Shown: positions 47,688 to 61,196, counted from the first letter of the stretch. The stretch: 64,000 nucleotides of DNA from Pristionchus mayeri (GCA_036245805.1 BTRK01000002.1:17663067-17727066), one strand, 5' to 3'. Made by a program: numbers and translations. Notes: generated by a model not told the origin, from the sequence alone.

Positions 47688-48040
47688 TGTCTCCCCTCCC
47701 CTTGTCAAATCCCTCAATGTACCACACATGACTCTGTTTTTTTCGAAACTTGTAATGGCCTTGTTATTTCACTTACTCCGTTTCATTCTATTGAATCTAT
47801 TACTGCAAACAGATTAGGCTGCTAATTTACTCTGTGTTCATTCTTCTTAACGTTGATGTTTCACTTCACTCCTTGTCATAGTCTGACATTTGTTCGTGTA
47901 TATAATTTAACACTGTTGCCTCTAACAGGCTGTTGTTTCTTAGAGAAGTGAAGAAATAAAGATTTGTCACTAATTAGTAATTAGTGATTCCCTAACTCGA
48001 TGGTTTAATGAAATGCGGTATTTGTCCGCTTGCATATTTT
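47688..48040 (+). terminator. eIF4G 3'UTR and polyadenylation region
   Basis: AATAAA lies at about 47953-47960 within GAAGAAATAAAGATTT, followed by CACTAATTAGTAATTAGTG. The segment is the third, shorter copy of the 3' segment found after both chimeric genes. Confidence 0.7.
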
Positions 48041-48291
48041 CCCCGAGAATCTCAACGATATGATCATATTACTATAGATGCATTTTCCCTTGATATACGA
48101 TATATAAATTATATCACTGTAAAATTTACTGTCGTTTCTGAAATACTGAAATCCATTCAACTATCGATTACTTTCGCAATAAGATATTTCGAAACATTTC
48201 ATTTTCTCTCCATTTTCATTTCTCATATTTTTCAAATCAATTTGTTTACTTGTCTTTTCCTAGCTAAAATATTTTTTTTCTGAAGATAACA

Positions 48292-51200
48292 ATGGGCCAA
48301 GAACAATCACGTCTTAAGCTGAAATATGAGATCTACAGGGTCGGTGTTTATTTATATTTATAATATTGTATTAAAGGGGTTTAAATTTTTTTCTCCCTTC
48401 TGCGTGTTCATATTGGTTATGGCTCTATCATGTATCAATATATAGTGTAATTGTTGCAGACTCAATCCGACGAAATAAAAAAGGAAGAGGCGCTGAACGA
48501 AGAAAAATTTGGAAAGGAAACGGAAGAATCTCATGCCCTGGTAGGATGCACTTTTTGCATCTATTTCTTATCTTGTTCCGTTCAATTTATTAAAAAATAA
48601 TTATAAAGATGGTTGGTTCAGGTAGTCGCTTCTCAGAAGGAAGAATCAGAAAAGGTGGAGCACTTGAAGGAAGGACTCCACCATGTTGAAGAAGGACTGA
48701 ACAAAAGGTATTTTTATACTCTATTCTTGAAGTAAAATATTATCTATTCTTGTTGGTTTATGTATGAAACGTTGATGGTTTTAGAGCACGTGAAATCAGT
48801 TTTCGCTGGTTCAGTAATGACGCCATAAGAGGCTACGATATGCACATTGAGGTATTTAATTTTCTAAAGTATTGTTTGCGAGATATCCGAGCTATGAAAA
48901 AGTAACGGTTAACAGGTGACAAAGGGCGACTTGCACGAGATGTGCGTGGAATCGATGGAGGAATTTGAGAGACTGAAGAAGGAACAGGAAGAGGTACACA
49001 GGAGATATCTGGAGCAGATAGACGACATCAATGAGATGATGGTGCTGCAGGTGAATCGACTTATGAATGATTTACACCTCGTTGTCATTGAGGCGTTGGT
49101 ATTATGCCATAGTTGATTAAGGACAGCAAAAAATAGTGTAGATAATTTAGCCAACAAAACATATTTCAGATATTCTTACATTGTTACGAGAAAACTGATA
49201 TGCTGATGTTTTCGGAATATTGTTGTGTCTGATTAATGATTTTTACCGATCAGGAGGAAGATTTCCTTGCCGCGATGAAGAAAGTGCACGAGAAGAGAGT
49301 GGGAGAGAGGAAGAAGATGCATGAAGAACTCGTCGAGAACAGCAGGTTCATTCTTTCTGAATTTATAAAAAAAAACGTGATTTACTTTAATAAAAAATTT
49401 AATCCAGGATGGCACACGAGGACAAACTGAAGATGATCGATGCTTGTTGCGAGAAGATGACGAATTCCATGGGGATCACCTTCTTCTTCTCCATTAAGGA
49501 CGCTATCGAGAAAGGTGACTTTTTATCCACACAATAAATACAACTAGCCTTTCTGTATTTCGAAATAATCATACCAATAATTTTAAAATGATATTTGAAT
49601 TTTGGAGAATTCATAGATTATATATTTAAATTTGAGCGTGTTCATTAACGGAAAAAATGGATGCAATTATGAGTATTTTCATGTTTCCAGACATGACTCT
49701 CGAGAACATTCGACAGACAATCGGAAGAATTGAGGAGAGCAGAGGAAAGATCGACGATTGGGTAAGAAAAACAATTCTCTAGTGGCAGTGACGATTCCGT
49801 TTTATTTCAGATGGTCGAGAACGACTTCAAGAGACGCTCAGGTGGACTGAGCCCCATCCGATCGAGTGCAGAGGTCAATCTGGCGCTAGTTAGCCTTTTA
49901 AAGAGATTATTTGCTGCTCTGAGCAAACTTGAATTATCCTGATAGCTTAATGAGGAAACTGCAACTGATTTGACACAGATATTCAATATGACTCACAATA
50001 TTTAGGAATGGTCCTCAAATATTTTTTTCGCGATATCTCTTTATTTCCTTACAGAGATAGATAAAAAGCGAAGATTTTGCGTAGCATTCTTCAAAAAAAT
50101 ATTTTTGTCATTTATCGTATATTTTACCGTAACTCCTGGGTGATGGCTATCCTCAGACGTATCACAAGTCGATGATGGATGACTGCTCCCTCCTCCTCAA
50201 TCAACTCTCGGATGCATCCAACTTGATGTCCGAGACGGCCTTCGCCCTTCAGCTCGCCCCTGCTAAGGTGAGAAATCAGTGGTGGAAAAGGTAGGTAGGG
50301 AAAATCGAAAAATCTGGGCATGTTTGGGTCATTTTGGCAAAAAAGGGGCATGTTTTTGGCAAGTTTTTAAAAAAACATTATGCCATGTTATTGTATTCAT
50401 TAGAAAATGCGTTTTCAAAAATATATTTAAAAAAACATGTTTTGAGCAATTTTTATCCACTCATTCAATCACATCAACAATTATTGCAAAAAAACACGAC
50501 GTGTGCATGACGTACTTGTGACTTCACCTCATATTTGGGTGGGGGTTGAAGCTGGAAATCGGAAACCGGGGGTGTTTAGTTTCAAAAAGGGGAGGGGGTG
50601 ATTGTAAATTATCGTTTTTGTGACAAAAGTTTCCAAAAACCCGGGGTGTCTAATCCAAAAAACCGGGGGTGTTTCACAGCTGGCTTCGATGGTGCCCACC
50701 TATTCTTCACCTTATAAGGTCATGTTTTTAAAGGTAAAGGTCATGTTTATAATTTACTTTATTAGTTGTATCGCAATCCGGAATGTTCAGGCTTCATTTT
50801 CCTGTCGTGCAATTTTAAAAATGTTAATGGGGAGCTTCACAAAACATGCCCAAACGATTACCTATGCGATAAAATCGAGTTAAATATTCGTGGTGTGCCA
50901 TAGCGTGCACTCTCGAATGGTTTATTTTCCCATTCCATCGTATACTTTTTCTTTACTCCATACTCTCAAGTCCATACTCTTTTCCTCTCGCTTGCACTGC
51001 TCTTTCGAGTCGGCCTGGCATGGGCATCTTTCCCACTCCAACCCCAAAAATCTGGGCATGTTAGGTCGCGTTTTAGCTACTTTTCCACCACTGTGTGAAA
51101 TATAATAATTTTAATTTTGTCAAAATTTTAAAGCCATATGTATATTACTGAAATAAATAGCAAAGACCTAGCGATTTTCATGATTGCCAGAAGCCTGCAA

Positions 51201-51719
51201 GAATAGGAAAATTTAGAACAAAAGCGCGTAATTTGAAAATTGAGAGAACGAAATTTCCAAGGTACGAAGCAACTGATTAAATATTTGTATTAAATTCGAA
51301 GAGCGAACTGTTCCAACAACTCCGAATTCATAGGTTTTACTATGTGAATTGTGGATAGTCTTAATTATAATCCTACCATTGCAGAGAGCGTTCGGTTCCA
51401 TTCATCACAACACTTCGCTGCTCTACAAAGAGATCTCCAATCTGAGATACAATTTGGTCAGTTTGAGTTATTGGAAATGAAATAATTATTTTGATTAATT
51501 AGTTGTAAATGTGTTTCTTATGTGGATCTTCAGGTGAAGTGTCACACTGTGAGTCTTGATGGAATCAAGAGAGGGCTGGGAGATCTCCTTCACTCCATCA
51601 ACAACATTACCTCGATTATCTCCGAGGCGACGACTCATTTCGTCCGCGATGAGATGAAGAAGATGGAGATCGACGATGACGATGGTGGATTCGTCAATGA
51701 CACCGATGAGGTGTGGTAG
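48292..51719 (+). CDS. Coiled-coil protein with possible N-myristoylation site, unrecognised family
   Basis: Twelve exons join in phase: 48292-48339, 48460-48540, 48622-48707, 48785-48851, 48916-49050, 49254-49345, 49408-49514, 49691-49761, 49811-49873, 50157-50267, 51385-51456 and 51534-51719, giving 372 residues. The start MGQEQSRLK fits the N-myristoylation pattern (Gly2, Ser6). The rest is Glu/Lys-rich, with heptad-like Leu/Met spacing over most of exons 2-6 and a helical C-terminal half, ending in an acidic tail (MEIDDDDGGF). I recognise no family or catalytic motif. Start choice: a T-rich acceptor ends at about 48285, a few bases before ATG, fitting trans-splicing. Intron 10 contains a hAT-like element. 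AATAAA lies at about 51969. Confidence 0.75.
50277..51093. mobile_element. 817-bp non-autonomous hAT-like element
   Basis: Ends read CAGTGGTGGAAAAG on the left and the mirror CTTTTCCACCACTG on the right, classical hAT-type termini. The flanks TGAGAAAT (50269-50276) and TGTGAAAT (51094-51101) are an 8-bp duplication with one mismatch. Subterminal ATCTGGGCATGTT repeats occur at both ends. No transposase is encoded. It sits nine bases inside the intron, so the left target copy overlaps the 5' splice site GTGAGA of exon 10. Confidence 0.92.
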
Positions 51720-53055
51720 TCATCTGATGCCCAGATTGACTAGGTGTAAGTAGCTGTACATAGATACATGACATTGTTAGGATGTTAACATAGCTCATAA
51801 TAATTTGCACCTCCTTGCAATATACGAAATTTTGTTGAAATTGTTACTAATTACTAGCGAAGTATTAATTTCTCTTGTTCTTTATCAGTCTTGTGTTACG
51901 TAGTCTGTAGAAGGTCTGCATGGGGTACAATATTATTGTGTGTTCTCAGAAGATTTAACTCGAATAACAATAAAGAAGTTTTTTCTGCATACGCCCACCA
52001 TTTATGTGATGCAACGACCTGATACGCCTCGACCTTCCTCTCTCGTACCTTTTGGGTCTCCAGATGACGTAGATGATTGATGGGAGAAACAGGAAGCAGT
52101 CTTGCATACTATGCTACACGAAAACTGCCCCTGCGCACGAATGCTCCCCTTTCCTCCCGAGAGAGAGAATCGAGATAGGGGAGAAATATGAGATTCGGCC
52201 TACGACCACACGAAAACATGTCTGCACACATCACTTGAGGGGTGTGGATCTGGGCAGAATGCATAAGTTGAATTCATTATGATTTGCGGAATTAATTGGC
52301 TTCGTCGTGCAGCGATAGTCGTGGTCATCAGAGATGATGATAACGGGGAATCTGCTAAATACTTGAACAAATCTTGTTTTGCCGAGCGACAAATTGATTT
52401 AATCATTAGATAATTCGAGCAAGTCGTTCGATGGCTTCCCGAGATGCATCGATGACTCATTACCGTATCCCTCATTTGATCCCTGATTCACTACCGTATC
52501 TATTCCGACGGGGACTCATAGATCTCTGTCCATGTCCTCTCCGTGCAAGGGTCGAATCCGGGGCAGCTTTCTCTTCCTCCTCTCTCCAATTCTTCCATCG
52601 GGGCTGAAATTGCCCGTATCCGGTGCTTTTACGCGCGCGAATTTCTTTCCTCCCCCAGGATTGAGACAGCCGAGTTCGAGAAGATGCCGAAGTTTGTTGT
52701 CTGCACGATGGCCAATTTCTCCCCTTTTCATCCATTCATCCATTCCTTCCTCCTCTCCACTTCACAACCAATATAGGAGCTAGTAGTGAGTCAGCGAGGG
52801 AACACGGGGAATCGAGAGGGTGCGGGAGAGGGCAGAGACGCAGAGGCAGCATGAGACCTGTGATGGACGACAACGTCCGAACATCGAAGAGGAGAGAGCG
52901 ACAGAGAAGACAGAGGAGGACGATGAAACAAGGAAGAGAAGAAGCAGCGGATTGAGTGGGGGAATCTGATTGTCCTGCCTGAGTTGAGATACATCGTGTA
53001 CTCACACTACAGCAACATCGCATCTGAGGGAAGTTGTTCGGGTTACTTATGCCGC

Positions 53056-53231
53056 GGAAAAAGTCGAGGAGAAGAGGAAATATTTGAATTCCCGCAATTT
53101 CATATCATGGTTTCCAGTAGAGATAGTGACTTGAAATTTTGTTTCGGGGTGTAAAACGATTTTACACCTTGGGAGCCGAGATACAGAATTGCGGGAATTC
53201 AAATATTTCCTCTTCTCCTTGACTTTTTCCA
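53056..53231. repeat. 176-bp hairpin element
   Basis: Arms of about 44 nt (AGAAGAGGAAATATTTGAAT and its complement) flank a less-paired interior with AAAACGATTTTACACC. The arms differ by one or two bases. A small MITE is likely; no clear target duplication. Confidence 0.85.
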
Positions 53232-56200
53232 CGATATTTGTGTAGAATCAATCCAGGAATGAGTGATCTCGAACGAATAGCATTCTCCTCAGTCCGATTG
53301 GGGCAGGCTCAGTTTCACTTTATCGCATTCCGTCACGAATGAATGGAGAAGGAGTCTCACTAGTCAAGGAGAGTCAGGGAGATTATATACGAGAACGTGT
53401 TGCGTGACATTTCGAAGGCATCACCACTCGATCTTCCATCTTCTCAATACTTGTTAGTCGTTTACGTCATCTCCCCGCATTGGTCGATATCGACGAAGGA
53501 ATCTTCTGAGGCCTCTAATTGGTGCGCGCGATAGTAGAGAATCAAGAAGGAGGGAGAGAGACCGGAAGGGGAGAACAGACTAGAGAGAAGGCGAAAGTGA
53601 GAGAGCAGATGTGGCTAATTGCATCTACGATTCAGGACGCTGTGATTATCCCGGGGAGGAAGAGAGAGAGAACGTTGAGAAGGGAGAGAATCATCGAGAA
53701 TCCCCCACTTTCTACCCAGAAATTGCGTTAGAACGGACATCACGAGAGCGGAGTTGATGGGCGAGTAGTGTACTCGTACAGTATGCACGTCCTCGTGCAG
53801 GTACATTCAATACCGTAACTTCGAGATACATATACGATGCTCTTTACTCTCATGCAAATGCAGTCTCGACTCTTCCAATTCACGTCTTCCCAAGTCTTAA
53901 TTCTAATTTATTCGTACATCCTACGTCAATTCACTCCGTGGGAATCCCGCTCGAAGCCTACCGTATCCAACCACGCTCATTCGAAACGCGTCAATGAGAG
54001 AGAATATTCCACATCGTTGAAATAAATGATTCCCCCCTGAGAGAAAATACAACAAGCGCTAATTGTTATTGCTTGAGGGGGAACTAATGGAAAGAAAAAA
54101 GCATCGAGTGTTCAGTAATGGATCCGGGAGGATCGCATTTCCTAGTATATCGGTAGGTGGTTTCCACCCAGATTCATGACTTGTAAGGAACGAAATCCGA
54201 TAGCACTGGGAGATTTCAGGGACTTCTTTTCACTGCTCAGAAATACACTCCGAATCACGAGATTCTGGTCTGGAAGGAGTGAGGAGAACTACTCCCTTCT
54301 CGGAATCTCCCCTTGCCTTCTGTAGCGACTGAATTAATTTCGCTCTCTAGATAACTCATTTCGCATTCGTTGTATCTCTCCTCTTTCGTCTCCCATTCGT
54401 CGACCTCAATACGCCCTTTATTAGAATTTTTCGGGGCCGAATTACTTATTAGGATGGAGAGTACAACTACAATCTCCCTTTTTCCTCTTGCAATAGTCTG
54501 TTTTGATACTTCTTCTCCTCTTCATCCTTCCTTCTCACTCTTCTCTTCTCTTCGTTCTTCATGCTCTTCTCTTGTCTACGAGAGTTCATTCGGAGTCAAG
54601 AGAGCTCATCATAATTCGTGGAGTGAGAATGAGTGTGTCTTGAGCAGAATGGCGAGTCCCGGAGGGCATGATCATTAGGGCTGAGAGAGAGGCGAGAGAG
54701 AGGGGGGAGGCCCGTTTCCGAGAGAGAGACTTCGATTCTCCCTCTACTCTCCCTTCTCTCTCTCTCCATCTCGGGCTTCTGCTAGGGGCATGTATTCTTC
54801 CTCTCTCCTCCCCTCTTATTCCCCCTCTCGATCTCTTATTTGCCCGTATTTCGCACAAAACGACGTCATCTTCGTCCATTTTCCACTGTTTTCTCTCATA
54901 AATCCCTCGAGTAGTCAGTATCCCTCGAGTCCCCATTGGCACTAAACGAAGGCGCACTTTTGATCGGCCATTCTCGACTTTGGAACTTCCTGTTTCTCTC
55001 GTGCAAAGAACGCGAAGAGCTCTTTGATGCCCCAATTAGTCGTTCCTCATTCTTTTTTCGTTCCTCTCGTATCCGCCTCTCCTTCTCCAATCTCCGCTCT
55101 CGAATGCTGCTGCCATGCAAAAAAGTGATCGATGCCTAAAAAGCGGTAGTACGCCGGGTCAGGTACCGGTTCGGTGGGTCAGACCACCCCTGCGCCTCTC
55201 GTGAGCTTCCTCGAGAGCCCGTCTGCCCTCTTCGAAGCACATGCTCTCTCGTCGGTCTCTCCAATCTGCACACTCTCTCGTCTCTCTGTCTTCTCTGGTC
55301 TCTCTCTGATCTCTCCTTCTCTTCTCCGGTTTATCTCCTCCTCGTCACGCATTCGCCCGCTATTCGAATGCAGGTCAAACGCCGTTCGGCCCATTTCACT
55401 ATCATTCGACGGATTGTTTCGACTCTTCGACCCCTTTCCCTTTCTCTCCTCCCTCAATGTCGCTTCTTCCTCCCCTCCACTGTTGTTCCCCTCAGTCCCC
55501 TTCTACAGTCCCTCCCTCATTTCCTCTCCCCTCACTTCCCTCCCTTCAGAATCATTCACACGGCACGAAGGCTGCGAATGGTTGATGATGCCGTCAAAGA
55601 GGGAGGGGGCGGGGCTTACGACGAAGTCAAGTACAGTACCAAGTAGTCCTCGGCTCATTTCCGAAGGGGGAAGCAACTGTCTCCGCCACTCTGATGGACC
55701 CGTCCTTTCACTTCTTTGACTTCCCCTTGGCAATGGATGAGAGTCTGCCCTTTCCTTCCGAGGTCTTCTCGCTTTCGGAGGAGTCCTCGGTTCACACTTT
55801 CCCCTCTTTCCTCTCCTTTCCTCCATCAGATGACGACGTCTCACTGGGCGATAGATCGCCGTCCCGAATAGAATGCGAATCTGTCCTTCTCTCTCTTTCC
55901 TCGTGTCTCGAGATTGAGAGAAACGTCAAAGTGACGACCGAGATCTGCCAAAAACATCGCGCCCAAAATAGCCTCGGATCTGGGTTGCACTCACAAGGTT
56001 TCCACTATCTGAAACCCTTGATAGCTCATCGATTCTCGTGTAATATTTGCACTTGTTTCCCTCTAGGGAGAGATTGGTTCTCAGTCCTTCCCCCTCTCTC
56101 CCCTCTCCCCCCTCTCTCCCTTGCTTCCTGCTCTCTTAGCAGGGACTGGCTCAATTTCCGAATCTCCTCTCTATCTCCTCATCGAATTCGGGCGCGAGAT

Positions 56201-58297
56201 TCAATTAGTCGTGGGCACTGGAACATTCGTCGTTCCCCTGTCCTCCAGTACCAATTCCGAATGAGTTCCACTCAGTCTATTGCGGATTGCACGTCGACTC
56301 TTTGTGACCTACCGTTGTCTGAATGTCCTCTTCCACCGTATTCCTCTTCCCATCTTTGCCCTCAGATCTCATCAGATCCATGCGTTCTCATTCCTCCTCT
56401 CATTCATTCCTTAGAACACCCCGTGAGGGGATGAAAACAGAAGGGGAAGATGAGGAGGAAGAGGGGGAAATGATCATCAAGAACGGAAGATGAAGGGGAG
56501 ATAAGTCTTTGTTTTCCTCTTTCATCGCTTTGTGATTTACGCTTATTATATTGAATGAATTGGCGGAGAGGACGTCCCATTGAATCTTCCTCGTTTCCCT
56601 CGTAGACGAAGACAACTCTCGTCATTCTCTAAACACCTTCAGACTGGCGTCAGTTGCATAGTTCTTCCCCTTCGTTCCGACGATGCCCGATCTCCCTTCC
56701 TCGTTCTGAGTCAGTGTCCATTCTCTTCTGTCTCTCCATCCGATCTGACAGCGGGGGAAGTTGTCTTCTCTGTCTGTCGACTCCCGAGTTTCCTTCCCTT
56801 CCTCCTCCCATTATTCACATACCCGCAGCATCTAAGAGAAGGTGCCAATGCATTTCTCTCTTCTCTTCTCATCGCGCGGCTTTTCACACTTGTCTTCCCT
56901 TCCATCATCTCCTCCGTTCTCCCACTGCTTCTCCCTTTTCATTCCTCCCTCGAGGGCCGTAGAATACCACGCGGTTCTCCTTTCTCCCAATTGACGGCTC
57001 TCCCATTCCGACGACATCCTTCTTCGGTAGTCCCATCGTCGACAGCAGTCTCTCAATCCGTACCAATTCTCCATATTCGCATTGCCAATTTCCTACTTTT
57101 GCCTGTCTATTCTTCCTCTTTTCTCCTTCCGTCCATTCATTCATTCATCTCTCTCTCCTCTCCAATATGGCCTTCGTCATCCTTCCGACGGCAATAATAG
57201 TCAGTCGATGGTAGTCTCGAATCTCCAATCGGGGACTTCTCTTCCTCTCTCTCTCGGCTCAAGTTTGAGAGTGTGGTCTTCCTTCTCCTTCTCCATAATT
57301 CTTCTCGTGTTTTGGCAGGGGAGGGGGAAGGGGGAAACCCGAAGTCTTACAAGGGGAGAGGAGACTTCACAATCTTTGCCTTCTCTTCCCTTCTCTTGCC
57401 CATCGATTCCCTTGTCCTCGCGTTAGGAGACATTCCGATTCACACTCGAAGAGTGCCTCCTTAGATGGATTCATCGCACTTGAGCACGTACTCTTCCACT
57501 CATTTCCACTCCTCCCCCCCTTGATATCTGCCATTCGAGTAGGGAGTGCAACGGCCAATCAGAACCACCATTCATACGCCTACCACTCTGCTTGGTTTCT
57601 GAATCCGTTCCCCTCCCTCTCATTGGAATTTGCAGGTGTTATGACTAACCAGGAAGTACTGCTTCTTCTCCCTTGGAATTCTCCGCATACTTTCACTGCT
57701 TGTCACATATCGCAACTCGCTCGTACTATCAGGGGAGGGATTAGTGTAGTGCATAGTTCGCAGGGGCTGCTAAGCCTCCTTCCCTCCTTCGTCTTCCCAG
57801 ACTGCTCCCCCTTCTCTAACTCGGTTAGTACTGGCTGGAGCGAGGGTGGTCTCTCTCTATGCCTCAAAGAATCCCCAAAGAAAGGAGGGCGCCGAGATTG
57901 TCTCTTGTCCTCCTCCACTTTGTCATTCGAACGAGCGTCGACCAATCTGCTAGAGTAGCTCCACCCTATCGTAAGCCCCCTTCGGTCCCTTCTACTTCGA
58001 TCCATCTTCTGTACTCTGTCCATGTTTTCATCGATTTCCCTCGGAAGGAGGGGGAAATAATTGAGTGTGCCACAGTCAGCCTCTTCGGGTGTCGCTAACT
58101 CTTCTAATGAATTTGAGAGTTAGGGGGAGGGGGAAACCGCTTGCTGCCTCCTTTCTCTCCCCCCTTCTGAAAACGACTCGTTTCGTCGACGAGAGGGGAT
58201 AGGGACTCAATTATTTTCGCTATTTGAGAGGAGAGGAGATCTATCCCCGCCTACGGGAATTATTCATCCAAGAGAGCAGAAGAGTGCTTGCGATGTC

Positions 58298-58322
58298 GAG
58301 AGAGAGAGAGAGAGAGAGAGAG
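58298..58322 (+). repeat. (GA)n microsatellite
   Basis: About 12 GA units. Confidence 0.95.
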
Positions 58323-59134
58323 ATGAGAACTCGTGCTTCTCTTCCTTCACACCTCTTCGTTCCCTTCTCCTCCTTATCTCCATCCTCATTCGATGAACAC
58401 GGGATTTGTATCTTTCATTACCTCGTGCGACACAGAGATCAGTGCACAACTCGATTGATTTCCCTCTCACGCGTGCACTTGTCACCGCCTATCACGACGG
58501 ATTATTGCCAAGTGGGTGGACGGGCACCCCAAACCAGCTTGAATATCCCCCGTAGACTGAGGGAGATCAGCCCCCTCATCATACTCTCTATCATTGACAT
58601 TGACTCGTGGGGATCGACTCGCCCTGACTCGACCCCTGCACTTTTCCGCTCTACGATCATCCTCCTTTTCACTCCTCCTTCTATCAATACTCCTCTCGAG
58701 GGCTGTTTACAACCTCTCCTATCACATACAATACTGGCTAGATTGTTTGACACTCCCCACTTCGTCCGATCTCTCGTTCCTCTGTACATCTCGAGATGAA
58801 TCGGTGACTCGGCCACCCTGCTAGTCTCACGCACCATAAGTTGTGGATCCCCTATCTCGCTGCAGTCAAGGACCTCTCCTTCCTCTTCCCCTCGGGACGG
58901 AGGGGAGATCATATTAGCAGACAGATGGAACCCCTCCCTCACTGCCCTAATGGGGAATGATTGAGCAATCTTCTCACCCTCTCCCCTCTCTCTCTCTCTT
59001 GCCCTCAGGGTCCAATCTCTCGTTTGGTTGCTCTCTAAGATCCCAAGTGTTATGACTAGCTGCGGGGGAAATTGTAGAGCTGTTGAGGGATTCGAACGTC
59101 GTCGAAGGCGAGAGTGAATTCAGTGTTGATGACG

Positions 59135-59147
59135 CCCCCCCCCCCCC
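59135..59147 (+). repeat. Poly-C tract
   Basis: A run of 13 C in CT-rich DNA. Confidence 0.9.
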
Positions 59148-61196
59148 TCTTCTCCCTCCTCACAATTCGACCCTCAAGGCGCGTTCGCTGCCAAACCACA
59201 GAGAGCTGCATTTAACCCGCATTAGGATGTTACAATCACCCTTCCTTCCCCTCCCCTTGTTTCCCCCTTTTTCTATCGGCTCTCCTGTTCATTTCTTCCT
59301 TCGGCGGTTTCGCCACTCCCCGACAGTTACAATACTCGCCCTTGTTTTGTAAGCTGTTGTTCGTTCTCCGTTTCTTCTTCCTCTTCTTCTCCTCACTCGA
59401 CAATGCTCTTATTACCTTCTTAGAATCCATACGCACCTTCATCTACATTCCATCGATTTTTGTCCCTCGGATTTCTCCTCTCCCTCCTCTTTCTTCTCCT
59501 TCTTCTTATTCCTTCCCTACTTTGGCCGCATTCCCATAATCGAGAGATGTTTAGACTCGAGTTTAGCTCAGATTTTCTGGTGATGTATAGATTTGCATGA
59601 GTCATTCGCTTTCGTTTGCATGGGCGTACTCGTTTGTGACTATCTAACAACCCTCTTTCGCCTTGTTCGGTGAGACAGCCATGGACTATCAAGGCTATCA
59701 GTGAGGAGAGTGTATCTCTCCTTCCCTTCCCATCCTTCACAGATCAGAGAAAGTGAGATACCATTGAGAATGGGGAGAGAAGCATTCTCCATTCCTCAGA
59801 CAGTCATCATCATCCTCCTCCTCATATCTCACTGTTTTGCCCGACTAGACTCATCGTCCATCTACGTCGATGATAGAATGAATGCATTGAGTTTCGATGG
59901 GAGGGAAGGAGGGATCTCCCCTTCCCTTCGTACGTCGACGAAAACAATCGAAATGCACAGTCCTCTCCTATTTTATGAGATTGGTTGAATTCTCTTCGTC
60001 CCTTCCTCCTTCACGCCTTTGCCTTCTCTTCCCCTTTCTAATCCCTCGATCCTTGAGGAAATTCTCTTTGGGCGCTGCAGAATCCATGTTTCACTAACGT
60101 TGTTGCCATTTCTACGGGGCGACGATTCGAAAAGGTCGGCGGGCGTGCCCGGATGCACTAAGTGAGTGTGTGCCTGTGCCCTCTTAGTCGATCAGCCGGT
60201 CGCGGTCCTCGAATTGGCAGCCATTAGCGTGACTCGTTCACTGTGCAGTGCACTGTTGCACAAGAACCTGACCCTCTCGCAACACTTTGCCCGCTTTCTA
60301 ATCGGAAACCACTCCTACCGTAGTCGGGCACACTATTACACAGGATGGAAATGAAGCCCCTGAGTGGTTCGATAATATCCTGAGAACACTGACGTCGTCA
60401 CTGGAGCAATCCCCCCCCTCACTTCCTGTTCCCTTCTCTCCCTTCAGAACCGTTCATTTCACTCTTCTCCCTCTCCTTCGATCCCCTCTCCTCCTCCTCC
60501 TCCTCTTTCCCCTCTCTCCTCCTCTCCGAATGATTTTCATGCTCGATCGCTTCTGCCTTTTCATGTGGAGGAGAGAAGTGAGTGAGAGAATGGCCACAGG
60601 CCCGTATTAGTGAGTAGTCTCCCACTGAAGAGAGGAGAAATCAGCTGGCGAAACCCTGAACTACCCATCCCGCCTAATTAGGTTTTTAAAAAATCTTTGT
60701 AAAAATATGTGATTGATATGTCCATAGTACGATTCACCCATTCGTTTCCTCTGTACTGGTCATTTTTTCGATTCTTGATTTGAAAAAGTTTAGATTCACG
60801 ACTCGTTCAAATTGCCTTCGATCGCCCTTGACCCAGTCTGTTGTTCAATGCCTTTTTGATTATAGAATAACTTTGACACTCTTAGTTCCTTACAACTCTA
60901 AATCTTCGACAGCCGAAATCCTCCTGTTCGGTCTTCCAGAATCGGGCTTCGGTAGTCACGGAAACTTGCCTCGTCTCTCTTCTCCTGGCGTGGTTAGACT
61001 CCTCCCCTCTTCTCCTCTCTCCTCTTCTCTCCTCCTTCAGCAACTAGTCGATAACGACGTCGTTTTCCTCGCCTTTGACCATTGCGTGTTCTCGTTATCC
61101 CGTGTCACGAGCCCATTACCCTGATACCGTATTCTCCCCTATACCGTACTCCTCGTTTCAGGAACCACCGAAACCTCAAACTCAGCGAGCTACCGT

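Larger units (their letters stand above)
51985..61196. other. Gene-poor pyrimidine-rich region upstream of casy-1
   Basis: I recognise no gene. Long frames here (for example 55694-56434 and 56580-57197) are Ser/Leu/Pro/Phe-rich and reflect CT-rich DNA. The part at 52-53 kb has mixed composition. It probably holds regulatory DNA for the calsyntenin gene. TACCGTA heptamers occur near 52463, 52493, 53811 and 53958. Confidence 0.5.

Noticed and set aside
55174..57197. Series of long open frames of 181, 246 and 205 codons
   Set aside because: All are Ser/Pro/Leu/Phe-rich frames expected from pyrimidine-rich DNA, with no recognised motif.
58224..58799. 191-codon open frame (+)
   Set aside because: It starts in the (GA)n repeat region and shows low-complexity Arg/Glu then Ser/Leu composition.
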